A stretch of DNA of 64,000 nt. It comes from Nepenthes gracilis. Lineage: Eukaryota; Streptophyta; Magnoliopsida; Caryophyllales; Nepenthaceae. A program made the position numbers and the translations under genes. The stretch's first letter is position 1; each line of letters opens with the position of its first letter. The DNA is taken from positions 3,558,501 through 3,622,500 of the forward strand of contig BSYO01000013.1 of assembly GCA_033239525.1 (NCBI GenBank), in the 5' to 3' direction. The notes beneath the pieces were generated by a model. That model made no database searches. It was not told where the DNA came from and saw only the letters and a program-made list of their open reading frames with translations. Shown here in pieces: positions 35,930-46,919 of this stretch.

Positions 35930-36989
35930 CTGATTTCAAGCATAGACGAAGTTAATTCGTCAACGGCATACTTTTCCTTAGATTTTAGAGCAAGAAAATT
36001 ATTAAATTGATATAAATAAATAGATAAAATATTACTTTTCAAAAAATATTAGTCCACATAATACGTCCATTTGAGGAGATACAACGTGAAGAGAACGGCA
36101 AGGGGCAGGTTGGTTGCAACTGGTTGAGATGAATGAATTGTACGGGTCGTCTACATGACATAGACGTGAAGAAATTGGTTAGCAAGTTGTTGGAAGTGAA
36201 TAAATTGAATAAAATAAAAGTCATAAGAAATAAATATTAGCAAAAAAAGATAAATTAAATATTGTACTATTCAATTTGTATGGGGAAAAAAAAATAAAAT
36301 AAAGTACCTTAAATTTATATTTTAAGCACGAAAGATGTTCTTAAAGCTTTAAAAAATTTCCTTTTCCAACAAATTTCAGTTAGGAGGATATACGTTTGCA
36401 GGCATATCTTCAGCGCCGGTTCAATAAGAAAAATCAAACAAACAATATTTAAAATTTTAAAAATTATCTAAGTAATTATTTTTTAAGATGGTTTTTCATC
36501 CGATAGATAAAAATAAATTTCATATCAAATTTTTAATTTAATATAATTGAAGTCATAGTTATAAATATCCTATATTTTTAAAATAATTAATTGAAAATTA
36601 CGAAAGAGTCCCTCTTCTTCCACCATTGAAGGCCGCCGGTTCCGGAAGTCAAAGTGTAATTTAGTGCAACTGTTGCAATCACAAATGTAAGGTTTGGTTG
36701 CTCTTGACATTGCTTTGGCTGCCCAGTTTTCATCTGGGACCCAGATTCTGGGTTATAGAGAATGAAGATTCACTGCAATTCTTTAGAGAGAATTATGGAA
36801 AATAATTATTACAAAACAATATATAATCAAACCGATAAACATGGCCACGACAACAGCAAGTGCAGCAACCGCGTATTCTCACCTTATTTTATTTAAACAA
36901 ACTGAGATCATGTCAATATGTTATTACCTTTTCCACCATTTTGGAAAATGCAAAGTGCTTCATTGATCTCAACAGCTGTACAATACACA
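35930..36989. other. Intergenic sequence
   Basis: No gene is supported. A less AT-rich patch at 36600-36780 (with CCCAGATTCTGGGTTATAG) has no long frame. It may be a worn exon or untranslated sequence belonging to the minus-strand unit to its right. The minus frame at 36039-36224 has no domain. Confidence 0.4.
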
Positions 36990-39396
36990 GGTCAAAGGCC
37001 TAAGAGCTAAATCCCTTCAATAAGAAAACAGAGCAAAATGACTGATGGAAACTCACTGCAGCACTAGAGCTGCTACATGGGAGCTACCTAAGCTAAAAGC
37101 CCTGTTCAAAACATGAAGTTAGCATCATTTGGAGGCTTACAACTTACATATAAGTTAGCATCAGTCGGACAAGTTGATTGCTTTAACAGATCTTCTTTGC
37201 ATTGGACCCGATAACAAGTTAACCCTGCAATTACAGAATTCTCAAGGAGACAACATTCCATCCAGAATTTTGTGACAATTAATCTCGGACAAACAGCAAT
37301 GAATCCGATAACCTTCTCAAATTAATCCAATAGTGCTCAATCTAAAAAGAACATGAATCGCCTTTTGATCATCAACTTTGCTCCCTTGCATCTTTGAGCT
37401 CAAGTCGAAGACTAGTCAGATTTGGATCAAAATCTATCTACCTTCAATCAAGTGTCAGAATTTGCTACCCTTGTTCAACTCACATTACTTTAGAATGTTC
37501 AGATTTGGCAAGATTACAATTTCGGACTACAATAAATAGGTTAAACAACTAAAGAGTTGCCAAATATAGTATCATGCAACAAGCAGTTCCTGATGCTTAC
37601 TCCAACAACAACGAATGAAAGAAAAACTAAAATATTTGAGAATAATTGTGCTTGCACACAAAATAACTGAGTAACAAGCTGCCTAGTTTGTAAAATCTCT
37701 AAGCAACATTCCAAGGGAGCTAAGATCAAACCAAGCATGTGTACAAATTTTGATTTGCAAGGATGCAGGATAAGAAACAAAGAGACTCCGCCCTTTATTA
37801 TTCAGTCAAATATCTATACCTATCTTTTTCATTTATAGCAAAACTCTCCCTACAATTTTGCCAAGTCAACCTAAACTCAACCAAAAAATGCCCCCATGTT
37901 TCTTAGGGAAACAATGTTATACATAATCTCTAATCAGATACACAGAAAGTAGGCCAATCTCGTGACACGACAAGGAATGCAATGTCCCAACCCATCAGTG
38001 ATTCAGCCAACTGTAGTACCATAGCAGAATCTAGTTAGAAGCTGAGTGTGTTATAGGGAGCTGCATTCATCCCTAGGGCACGACTTTTTCACAGCCAAAG
38101 AGTCAAACTTCAGCCCCATTTCTGGTTACAGTTTTTAACACTTCAACACCGCAATCGTTTTATTAAAATTCAACAGAAATGAGAGAAGGAAAATAAGAGA
38201 ACTAAGATAGACAAAAGGTATCACATACAGAAATAATAAACATCAGCACACAGGCATTGACTAAAATCATGCAAAATAATGATTGTCGTGCACCTAAGCG
38301 TCTTTCAGCAACTGATATGCATGCAAGCAGAATTCACAATCCATCACAATTCACACTATAGTTAAGCCAACTTAAATGGTCCAACCATATGTTGGTTAAG
38401 CTCATATCATATGGTTAGATGTTAAAATTATGTTCGCATTTCAATAAAAAGAAAGGGAAGAAAGGGCACAGACATCAAAAAGAAAGGACACGGACATCAA
38501 AACAGGAATTACAGCAACTACACAAGTTGGCACATCAGTATCAGTAATAACAAAAAGTCACATCCAGAAGAGAAACTTATGTAGGGGCGTGCGTAACCCT
38601 AGTTTATCGACGTGAACTTTGTCAAATTAGGGCTTTAAACACCACAGTAACAATGTTAGGAATGGCAAAGCATAGAGCACTTGAGGCAATTTAATGTCCA
38701 TGCAATACTCATAGCCAATTCCTCCAAACAAAGCATCTTCCATAGTACAGATAACATCAAGACAAGGAAAAAGGTAAAATATGGCTATCTTTACCTAGTG
38801 ACTTAGACAAGTTCAATTCCACAAGAAAAATTCAGTTAGAATATCTGGTCACTAACAACCACCCAATTCATACCAGGCTTATGGTAAGATTGAAAATAAT
38901 TAGCACACAAACTATGTGAATTGAAAAGAAAATAGACTCCCGTATATAAGGTTAGAATGAGCTAATACTCCATTTGATGCTAATACACCAATGTCAATGT
39001 ATTTTCTACCCACAAAAGTTGCCCAATAAAACAATTACGAGCAATTAGTGCAACTTATTGTATGCTTCATCACTTTGCAGCTTTATTAGTATGATCATAA
39101 TGGAAATGCATGGAATCCTATTCCCATTCCAACAATAACCAAATGTGATGCTTGGTTAATTCTAATACATCTAAACAAATACAAGAATTGGAACAGAAAC
39201 AATTCAAACGGGAATGCTAAGAATGTGATTCTTATTCCTTCATTTTTTTACAATTAAAACAAGAATTTGCAACCCTGCAATCAAGGGGTCAGAACAAATC
39301 AAGAATACTCAATCCAAGAAATTTAGGAACTACCATTTGACCAAAAAAATTAACACCACACAGTGTTCCTGCTCACCAACTGACTCAATGTGTAGG

Positions 39397-39476
39397 CCTC
39401 CTAATGTGCACATAGAGACAACGAAATATTTGCAGCCCTCCTAATGTGCACATAGAGACAGCGAAATATTTGCAGC
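39397..39476. repeat. 40-bp tandem duplication
   Basis: Two head-to-tail copies with period 40 (39397-39436 and 39437-39476) start CCTCCTAATGTGCACATAGA and end GCGAAATATTTGCAGC. They differ at one position. A copy this exact must be recent. It lies inside the candidate minus-strand transcription unit. Confidence 0.9.
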
Positions 39477-40412
39477 CCTCCAAATGCTAACAAGAATCCC
39501 CCACTTTACAGGCAAGCTAAGAGGAACTTTAGGGGAATTAAGATAGCCTGGTGATAGCCTAACAAATTACCCAAGCAAATACCTTGAGTTCCATGCTAGC
39601 TGACCCCTCACCTATCATAAATATCAAGGATAAAACAAAGGACCTTTTTTTCACTGTTTCCCTGCTAATTCACTTCTTTCCCCAAAAATAATGATATACT
39701 TCAACAATCCACATCTAATATACATTGAAAAGGGAAGATCAAATGGCATACGGGGCTTGTACTTAATTTTTACAATTTAAAGAAACGCAGTAATGTCACA
39801 GTATACACACCCCAACCTATGGAAACAGACAACTTGAGTAGATATTTGCGTTCAACATCTATTTGACTAAAGATTAACAATGATATGTGGACCAAAACCG
39901 GTGCATCAGCATCCAGATATACCACACATTAATAGTGAGACATTTGCTTCAAAGTTAATGCGCGAATTCATGGCACATTGCACTGTGGTTGACTACTAAA
40001 AGTCCAAAAAATAATTCAACTGCGTCAGGTTCAAAAAAAATCCTGGCAAAAGGATAAGAGAAACTTGGCATACATGTTACAAAAAAACACTGAAAACGAA
40101 ATTTTTTCGCACGTTTTCAATCTCATCAAAGGGGGAAAAAAACAATTTTACAAAAAATATACCGAAAATGGCAAATCATATGACATACTAGTAGCAATAG
40201 TGTAAGGAATATAAAAGCATAAGGCAAGAAGCAAAAATGAAAAGTTTGAAAACCCGCGGGGGGGGATACTCATATTCTATGGGTGTAAGAAGTCTGTCAT
40301 GCCATGGCGACGGCATTCAGAACGAGGAATTGCTTATAATCATTGCAACCCCCCACCCCCCGGGTCGGTTACGATTTCCATTCCGCCATCATAAAATGAA
40401 GTTTAAAACGCA

Positions 40413-40453
40413 AAGATAGAGAGATAGAGATAGAGATAGAGATAGAGAAAGAG
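40413..40453. repeat. (GATAGA)n microsatellite
   Basis: About six units of AGATAG/GAGATA. It would form a (CTCTAT)n pyrimidine-rich leader on the minus strand just upstream of the ATG at 40392. Confidence 0.9.
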
Positions 40454-40723
40454 TAAGAGAGAAAAGGCAAGCAGAGCAATGAAGGTAGTGAATTGCTCAT
40501 TGTGGATCAATAGGCATTTTAAACAGTGGCGGAAGACGACTCGTCCCAAAACCCTAACCCTAGATGCGAAAAAGTGCCCGCAGCCCATTACTCGCGAAGC
40601 ATTTTAAAATAAATAAATGTATATTGCATAGAAATAAAAAAAAGAAACAGCGAACTAAAAAAGAAAGGGGGAAAACAGTATCCTATTTTTTAAAATTAAT
40701 TATTAAATTAAAATTTTTAATTG

Positions 40724-41816
40724 TGATGAGTCCGACAGCTCATGGATTAGCCCAAAATCTAACTTGTTGGCAGATGTGCCCTGGAAGCAGCAATCCTGCA
40801 AAATCCAAAGAAACCCAAGGCCCAAAATCTGCAGCGATAATCCCAAATCAGCATGACCTAAGACAGCCCAATGGTATATGAGCCATTAAGAATAACCATT
40901 GCACAATCTATAGATATAGCACAATTAGTTCCAACTCAACAAATCAATTCCATTCACCACTGCCACCGGGTTGTCCCCCACGCCTGTAAGAACACAATTT
41001 GTGACCGACAATGATCAGCCTATCGCTATAAGAATCTCAACGATTTAGAGTACCAATGGCAGGCATACAATGTCGACTATTCATAAATGTAGAGTCGTAG
41101 AGCCCAAGGCAGGCAGACCCACGCCCTCACTCTACGTATACATCCCTTCCTCTACAAAAAAGAAGGGCTTCTTCGAACGGAAAAATCTCAGAGATCAGCA
41201 ACCTAATCATTGGCTTAAGCGCTCTCAATGGCTTGAATAGCAATTGGATTCTCTATCTAACAGACGGAGGACCACTAGCTACTCTCCTACGAGTGTAACT
41301 CTAAGTCGCTCCCTGTGAAGCACACATTTCTCTATAAGCTGTTCCCAATTAAGTACACTTCTATCTCTAAATTGTTATCCGTCGAGCATATCTCAATCTA
41401 TAAGTCGCTTACCATCGAGCGTACTTTTTCTCTCTTTAAGTCGTTTCCTATCGAGTGCACCTCTCTGTCTTTAAGCAACTCCCCATGGAGCATACTTCTT
41501 TCCCTAAGCCACTCCACATTGAGCGCATTATCGGAGTCTAATCTTTTAATCAATGCTCAATCATCTCATCCACGTATCTACGTATTATTTTTCTATTACT
41601 CCATCTTTCCATTCATCTAAAAAAGACTTCTAACTCAAATATCGGATGACATATTGAAGAACGAGTTTTGCCACTATCTAACCTCTCATTCGTTAGTTAT
41701 GGTGTACAGAATCTAAATTTAAAATAATAAAGATCGGATCTACTTCAATTCATCCCATCAGGTGAGATCAAATGGCTCCTTAATTTGTATGACAATTTGA
41801 ATCCAGAGATGTACCA
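40724..41816 (+). mobile_element. Solo LTR, Tat-like, with minisatellite
   Basis: It starts TGATGAGTCC, matching the TGATGGGTCC start of the LTR at 59572, and ends at ATCCAGAGATGTACCA, which aligns with the ATCCAGGGACGTATCA end of the LTR at 24505. It shares the internal order: repeat array, TCTAACTCAAATATCGGATG-type block, then GATCGGATCTACTTCAATTC. The flanking pentamers (AATTG and AACTA) do not match, so the right end or the insertion history is uncertain. It sits 160 bp upstream of the telo-box at 40548. The frame at 41315-41620 translates the array and is not a gene. Confidence 0.7.
41275..41535 (+). repeat. Degenerate ~27-30 bp minisatellite in LTR
   Basis: About nine units of the type CTCTAAGTCGCTCCCTGTGA followed by AGCACAC. 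They belong to the same unit family as the arrays at 43690-44035 and 60240-60552. Confidence 0.75.
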
Positions 41817-43077
41817 AACTATTTAAAATTTATATATATTAAATTTAATATTTATAATACTAAAATTAAAATATGAAATTATAAGCCTGTTGATATTATT
41901 AGTACAATTTATATTTTATTATTTATTTTTATAATAAATTGTATAAAATTATGTGTGATGAGTGATTAATTTTTTGATTATTACATAAAAAGGAAAAATA
42001 ATTTATCTAAAATAAATTCTAAATTCATGAAGTATGCACTTTTACATATTATATACATATATATATGTAATTTTCAAAACATATATTTTTGGACAATATA
42101 ATACTTTTATGTGTTTATAAAATATTTATATCAATTGTATCCTAAGGCTACGAATACAACCTTACAATAAAGTTGAAATATAAATATCACTTAAAAATTT
42201 AATACATGTACAAATAAATAAATTGTGTTAGATGATAGGATCAACGGTCACTAATAAAATATGAGAATCATCATATATAATAATAAAAATAATATAAAAA
42301 AATAAAACTACCCAGATATTATTGACAAATAAAAATTAAAAATTTTACACAAAAATTCATTCAAAATAGGAGAAAAAAATAATGGGACATGAAATATAGA
42401 AATCTCCCTCTATAACAATAACAAATATGCTTTACAAATCCTTCCACTTAAAATAATTTCACATAAACAAAGTAAAACTCATTTTCTCTAAATTTAATAT
42501 TTAAAAAGCTATTCCTATATATTTATTTTTTGATATAAATTTATACATCTTTTGTATAGAAAAATAGATAGCCCCTAATGAACTGCCTACACAAAACTTA
42601 AAATATTAGAAAACTCGATACACATAAAAAGTATTCAATCTAATAATGTATCATGCCAATAAAATTGATTATTAATTGTAAATTATGTAACACGTAACTG
42701 TGTCCAATTTGATAGAATGATATCAATTATTAAAATTAATTCAGTTCTCTAAGTAGAGAATCAAATTAATTTGTATTAAATGTGAGAATAAAACTGACTC
42801 ATTTATAAATATGAATTGTATAAAATCAAACCATTTTCGAATTTTGGATTTAATTACGACAAATCTCATACTTTAGGATTGGGTCTCGGTTGAAATTTGA
42901 TTTTCTGCCCCCAACACACGCTACACCTGAAGCTGACTCAACTCAAATATTACTTCAATAAATAATATTTTTAACCAGAAAAAGGGTAAATGAATATATA
43001 ATCGAGTTGAGTATGCACAAAAACTCTCAATTTAGCTTAAAAAATAAATTAGAAAGCAAGTTATTTATAAATATAAT
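41817..43077. other. AT-rich intergenic sequence with an old LTR scrap
   Basis: No gene is supported. Around 42340-42480 a TAGGAGAAAAAAATAATGGG segment followed by ACATGAAATATAG resembles the conserved core of the TGTTGG-family LTRs, but no ends survive. (AT)n occurs around 42053-42068. Confidence 0.5.
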
Positions 43078-44272
43078 TGATGGATTCGGTTTGCCCGATT
43101 AGGAAGAGGGCTCACAAATAAAAGGGATGCGTTTAGAATCCAAACAGTGTCTCAATCGGGCCAATTAGTTCAGACCACCCAATCGACCAAAATGAACTCA
43201 TCGTTCCAGTCAGGACGGCCTACGATCTTCTTCTAGCACATTGAAGAAATTTATTATAACATGTCATAATAGTCTGATAAATATTTCAAGAATATTCACC
43301 TACTTTCATACGATCGTTTCCAAACAATGGCTACGGTAGTCTGACAAATCTCCTCTAAAAGGTAACTGTTGTCCCAAACATTTCCTATGATTGTGCCAAA
43401 GAAGGAATGAAGTTGTCAGCCAAACGAGATTTTCTTATTTATTCGGACAGCTCAGCGGGCGATTGTTATCAATGAAGGAATGTCAAACTATTCGCAAATG
43501 CTATAATTACCCTTCATTACAACAAGAAAGGAAGGACGATGAATCCAGAGAAGAAAGCCCTGAGTGTGTAGACAGAATACGTATGAGAGAAAAAAAGAAA
43601 AAAGAGAGACCCAATCGCTGACAACGAGGAGTGTGAAGGAGTTCTTCTCCATTATTTTTCAAATCCATTTCCTAATGAGTACAATCTTGATTAACTGCTA
43701 GCCACTCTTCTACGAGTGTAGGCCCTCCTTCTAGGAGGTCATCCCTTCATTTAGGCGCCATTTCCTCTCTAGTAGGCCCTACATCTAAGCGCTATACTTT
43801 CCATCTAGGAGGTTCACTTTTTTTTCAAATATCCTACTCTTTATCTTTGGGGTTAAATCCTCCATCTCTAAGCAACCTCTTGACTAGGTATACCTCTAAA
43901 TTGTCTATTTATTTGGTGCACCTCTAAAACGCTCATCAATTGAGCGCACTTCTAAAACACCATTTAGCTGGGCGTACCTTAAAGTCGTCCCATTATCAGG
44001 CGCACCCAAATGCTCAATTCCTCATCACATACACCCATGTATTTTTTTATATTATCGCATATTTCTATTCGTTAAAAAAATATATGATTTGAGCGTTGGA
44101 AGAATTTTGGTGGGGAATGAGTTTGTCAAATTCTCTAATATCTTATTTATTTGTTGTATTGCACAGATTTCAGATCAGAAGGTACGAAAACTGGACCGAC
44201 TCTAATTTATCTGATATGAAAGACTGTGTAGCTTTCTAACTCATTAGACGATCCAAATCTAGAAATGCATCA
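43078..44272 (+). mobile_element. Solo LTR, Tat-like, with minisatellite
   Basis: It starts TGATGGATTC and ends AGAAATGCATCA. Flanks ATAAT (43073-43077) and ATAAC (44273-44277) are a 5-bp target duplication with one mismatch. Internal order matches the LTR at 40724: repeat array, GATTTGAGCGTTGGAAGAAT block, a GCACAGATTTCAGATCAGAA block and GACCGACTCTAATTTATC. The frame at 43391-43621 lies inside it. Confidence 0.85.
43690..44035 (+). repeat. Degenerate ~24-28 bp minisatellite in LTR
   Basis: About a dozen worn units with GTAGGCCCTCCTTCTAGGAG- and GCGCACTTCTAAAACACC-like cores run through this segment. They are related to the better preserved array at 60240-60552. Confidence 0.7.
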
Positions 44273-44540
44273 ATAACCAAACAAATTTCATAAAGTGGTA
44301 AGGTCTACTCATTTATTAATTAATTGTAAACATTTGGACAATTTTTGATATTTTCTAGTTACTCTTGACTTATAATCAATCTATTTAAATCATCAAATTT
44401 AGATAAAAATAAATACGTAATTAATTAATTATTATATTATTTAATATATATTATTAATATCAATTAAATCAAATGAAAAGTCGAACTTAATATTTCACTT
44501 TAAATTCCTAATTAGAGGAAAAAAATTATCGCATGGCATA
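44273..44540. other. Short AT-rich spacer
   Basis: Nothing recognisable was seen between the solo LTR and the GC-rich segment to the right. Confidence 0.6.
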
Positions 44541-45361
44541 AAATGTAAAACTAAAAGTGAAAATAGAAATAAAAATGGATAATGGTAGAAGTAAATCTCC
44601 CTCCTTCCCTCCCCCCAACCACACCCTTCCTTCTGCGACAGACGCCAGCGCGCGGCCGGCGCAGGTGCCGCACCACCCGACATGCGCTGGTCAATGTCCT
44701 TTCCTTCTGCCTCTCTATTCTCTCTCCGTTGCCTTTTCATATGAAGAGATGCGAAGATTTTCCTAGGGCTTTTTTCGTAAGCGGATACGCCGTCGAGGCG
44801 GAGGCGGAGGCGGAGGCGGAGCTTTCATCTGGACAGTCATTTATTTGACATCGTGGTTGCCACCGGTGGTAGGGAAAAAAGATTTCTCTGTGACACGGTT
44901 CCCTCCGGCTTCAGTTCATCTCACCGTGAATTTCTTTTACTTTGGTCAGTCTTTCTGGAATCTCTTTCCGTCTCCCCTGAGTTTTCTACTTGTCATATCA
45001 ATTTAGTTGATTGCATTTGATGTTTTCATTACTCTGATAACTATAATATTCCGACATCAGATGCTTCGCATTCTAGTTGTGTAATTATTCTGAAAATCTG
45101 TTGAATTTTAATATATTTCCCTGCTTTGATCTGCGATGTTCTAAATTCTTGTGTGTGCAGCGTTTATGAATTTAAATGAATTTGAAATACGTGTTCAGGT
45201 ATTGGAGGTTTTGAAGGTTCTGAATACTGTATTTGTGGTGAAACAAATTCAACAATGGCTCACAAAATAAATGGTGGAAGGCCTCCACTGCTTGAAAATT
45301 GATCTTCTAAAATCATTATTACAAATCACCATATCCACTCATGAGCAAAACCAGTATACTG
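44541..45361 (+). other. Candidate 5' part of a gene, cut by a solo LTR
   Basis: A GC island (44600-44830) with CT-rich strings, CCTAGGGCTTTTTTCG and a (GGCGGA)4 run is followed by AT/T-rich sequence with the look of an intron, ending in a strong acceptor TTGTGTGTGCAG near 45160. Downstream an ATG at about 45167 opens a 34-codon frame starting MNLNEFEIRVQVLEVLKVLN. The pattern is that of a plant 5' untranslated exon, leader intron and second exon. A solo LTR begins at 45367, so any longer gene is interrupted. No protein family was recognised. The frames on both strands at 44495-44848 are produced by the GC-rich leader. Confidence 0.3.
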
Positions 45362-45366
45362 AAGAG

Positions 45367-46914
45367 TGTTGGGGCAAAAAGCCTGGTCAGACAAAATGAC
45401 ACAAAATCACATACAATGAAGGGAAAGATGAAGAAGCAAAAGCAGAAAAATACTAAAAAATTTTACGCAAAAACCCCTTCTCAAATAAAGGAAAAAATCA
45501 CGGAACATTTAGTTCACAAATAGATCAACTATATGAGATTGGTTACACAAATCACACGGCTACACAAGCCCAATAGATTAAAAACGAAGAATAGAGTACA
45601 AGTATACAAAGAACTCATACTTTGTTTTTCACTCACTGTTCTTACTTTTCTTTCACACTTTCTCTCCTCTTTCTCATACACTTGGATACTTTCACTGTTT
45701 ACAGTATGCATATATATATTGTTGATCTGTTGAATATTCTATTCCCGATAAAATCTGTCCCTACCAACAATATAAATATGCTCTGTACAAACGGCGCTCA
45801 GAGATTGCGCATATTCTCCTGAGATCTCGCATGCTCAAAAAATCTTCTGAGTTTGCACCCATGGGCCCTACTGGATTCTCTGATGGACGGTCAATCATCC
45901 ATTGATCGGATTCTCTTCCAAGCCATTCCTCCTTCAGAATCCTCAGGCGATTCCATATCGGTGACTCCACCGATAAACTCTCGCGCCTTCATTTGCCTCC
46001 TTTTGCCGGTCAGCGCATTGACCAACAAAATGCAGTAAGGCTTCTGCGCTCCTCCATTTGCAACCTTGACCGTCCGTGCACCCATTTTGCTTGTTGACCG
46101 GCCTTTGCCACCATTGCCAATCAACTGGTTGACTGGTAGTTTTTGCACCAAAGGCTTCCATGCTCCTTCAGCCGTCTGCCTTCTTGGTTCCTTGGCCATT
46201 TTGTCCGCTTTGGCCATTGCATTCCGGAATTCCATATCGGAATTCTATACCGGCATTTCTTCACCAAACCTGGCAAGACCGCATTCCTCCAAACCAGGAA
46301 AATGACATATCGGGCAAAATGCTCCAAACCACATTTTGTTTTGCCTTCATTCCGCCAAAATGCATTCTGGGCAAAATGTCATTCTAACATTTTGCTACAA
46401 ACTGCCCAAAATGGGCATTCCGGGCAAAATGGCCAACCTACCATTTTGCCAAACTTTCCATTTTGGCCACCCGGTCATTTTGGTCATACCGGTATATCCT
46501 GCACATATCGGTCATTTTGCGCTCACGGCCAGTCAACCCGTTAACCGACAATTTTCTCTCCGGAAAACCCGCGCACCTTTTGCAGTTTGTTTCCTTCAGC
46601 TAGTCAACGGAGTTGACCGGCCAGTGTTCTCCAGACATTCTCTCCGGCACTGACTCTCAGCCGTCAACCTTCGTTGACCGCCTAATGCTGTCAGCCGGTC
46701 AACCCGGATTCTGCTTCCATCCAGTCAACCTCCCCGTTGACCGTCTTTTGCTGCCCGTCCGCCATCCAGCAGTACTCCTGCAACTCTCAACCAGTCAACC
46801 TCTAGTTGACCGGATTCTTGACTCAGACGATCAACCTCCTGTTGACCAAATTCAGCTGCTTGATGACAATTCCGTTTGTTGAGTTATCCCACAAGAGAGT
46901 GACCTAACCCAACA
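45367..46914 (+). mobile_element. Solo LTR of the TGTTGG/CCAACA family
   Basis: It starts TGTTGGGGCAAAAAGCC and ends AACCCAACA. Perfect 5-bp duplications AAGAG flank it (45362-45366 and 46915-46919). The first 350 bp are homologous to the solo LTR at 19125. The right half is expanded by repeats (see below). No coding part of a retrotransposon adjoins it. The many overlapping frames at 45341-46882 on both strands all fall within this LTR. Confidence 0.92.
46040..46860. repeat. GGCAAAATG repeats and GTCAAC/GTTGAC pairs in LTR
   Basis: The centre (about 46315-46480) repeats GGCAAAATGG/CATTTTGCC motifs about ten times. The segments at 46045-46140 and 46530-46855 carry some fifteen GTCAAC or GTTGAC hexamers, mostly in inverted pairs a few bases apart, for example AGTCAACCTCTAGTTGACCG near 46793. 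TTGACC is the core of the WRKY-bound W-box. Whether it acts as one here is not shown by the sequence. Confidence 0.8.
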
Positions 46915-46919
46915 AAGAG

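Larger units (their letters stand above)
36990..40563 (-). other. Candidate minus-strand transcription unit, product unknown
   Basis: This 3.6-kb stretch lacks the extreme AT bias and transposon hallmarks of the surroundings. At its right end are a telo-box (AAAACCCTAACCCTAG, 40548-40563, frequent in promoters of translation-related plant genes), a CT-rich leader read on the minus strand, and an ATGATGGCGGAATGG start context at 40392. The reading frame from that ATG runs only seven codons before a possible GTAACC donor. A possible acceptor (TGTAATTGCAG, about 37222-37232) opens onto 20 codons in a compatible phase (reading NLLSGPMQRRSVKAINLSD then TGA). That is too little to call a protein. 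It could equally be a noncoding transcript. Confidence 0.25.

Noticed and set aside
40740..40880. Several AGCCCA/GGCCCA motifs taken at first as site II elements of the minus-strand promoter
   Set aside because: They lie to the right of 40724, inside the solo LTR, so they cannot be assigned to the original promoter.
44495..44848. Frames of 69 to 88 codons on both strands in the GC-rich leader
   Set aside because: Low-complexity proline/arginine and EAEAEA translations of a leader-like region; no domain and conflicting strands.
45853..46882. Several overlapping frames of 60 to 133 codons on both strands
   Set aside because: All lie in the solo LTR at 45367-46914 with exact target duplications and reflect its repeats.
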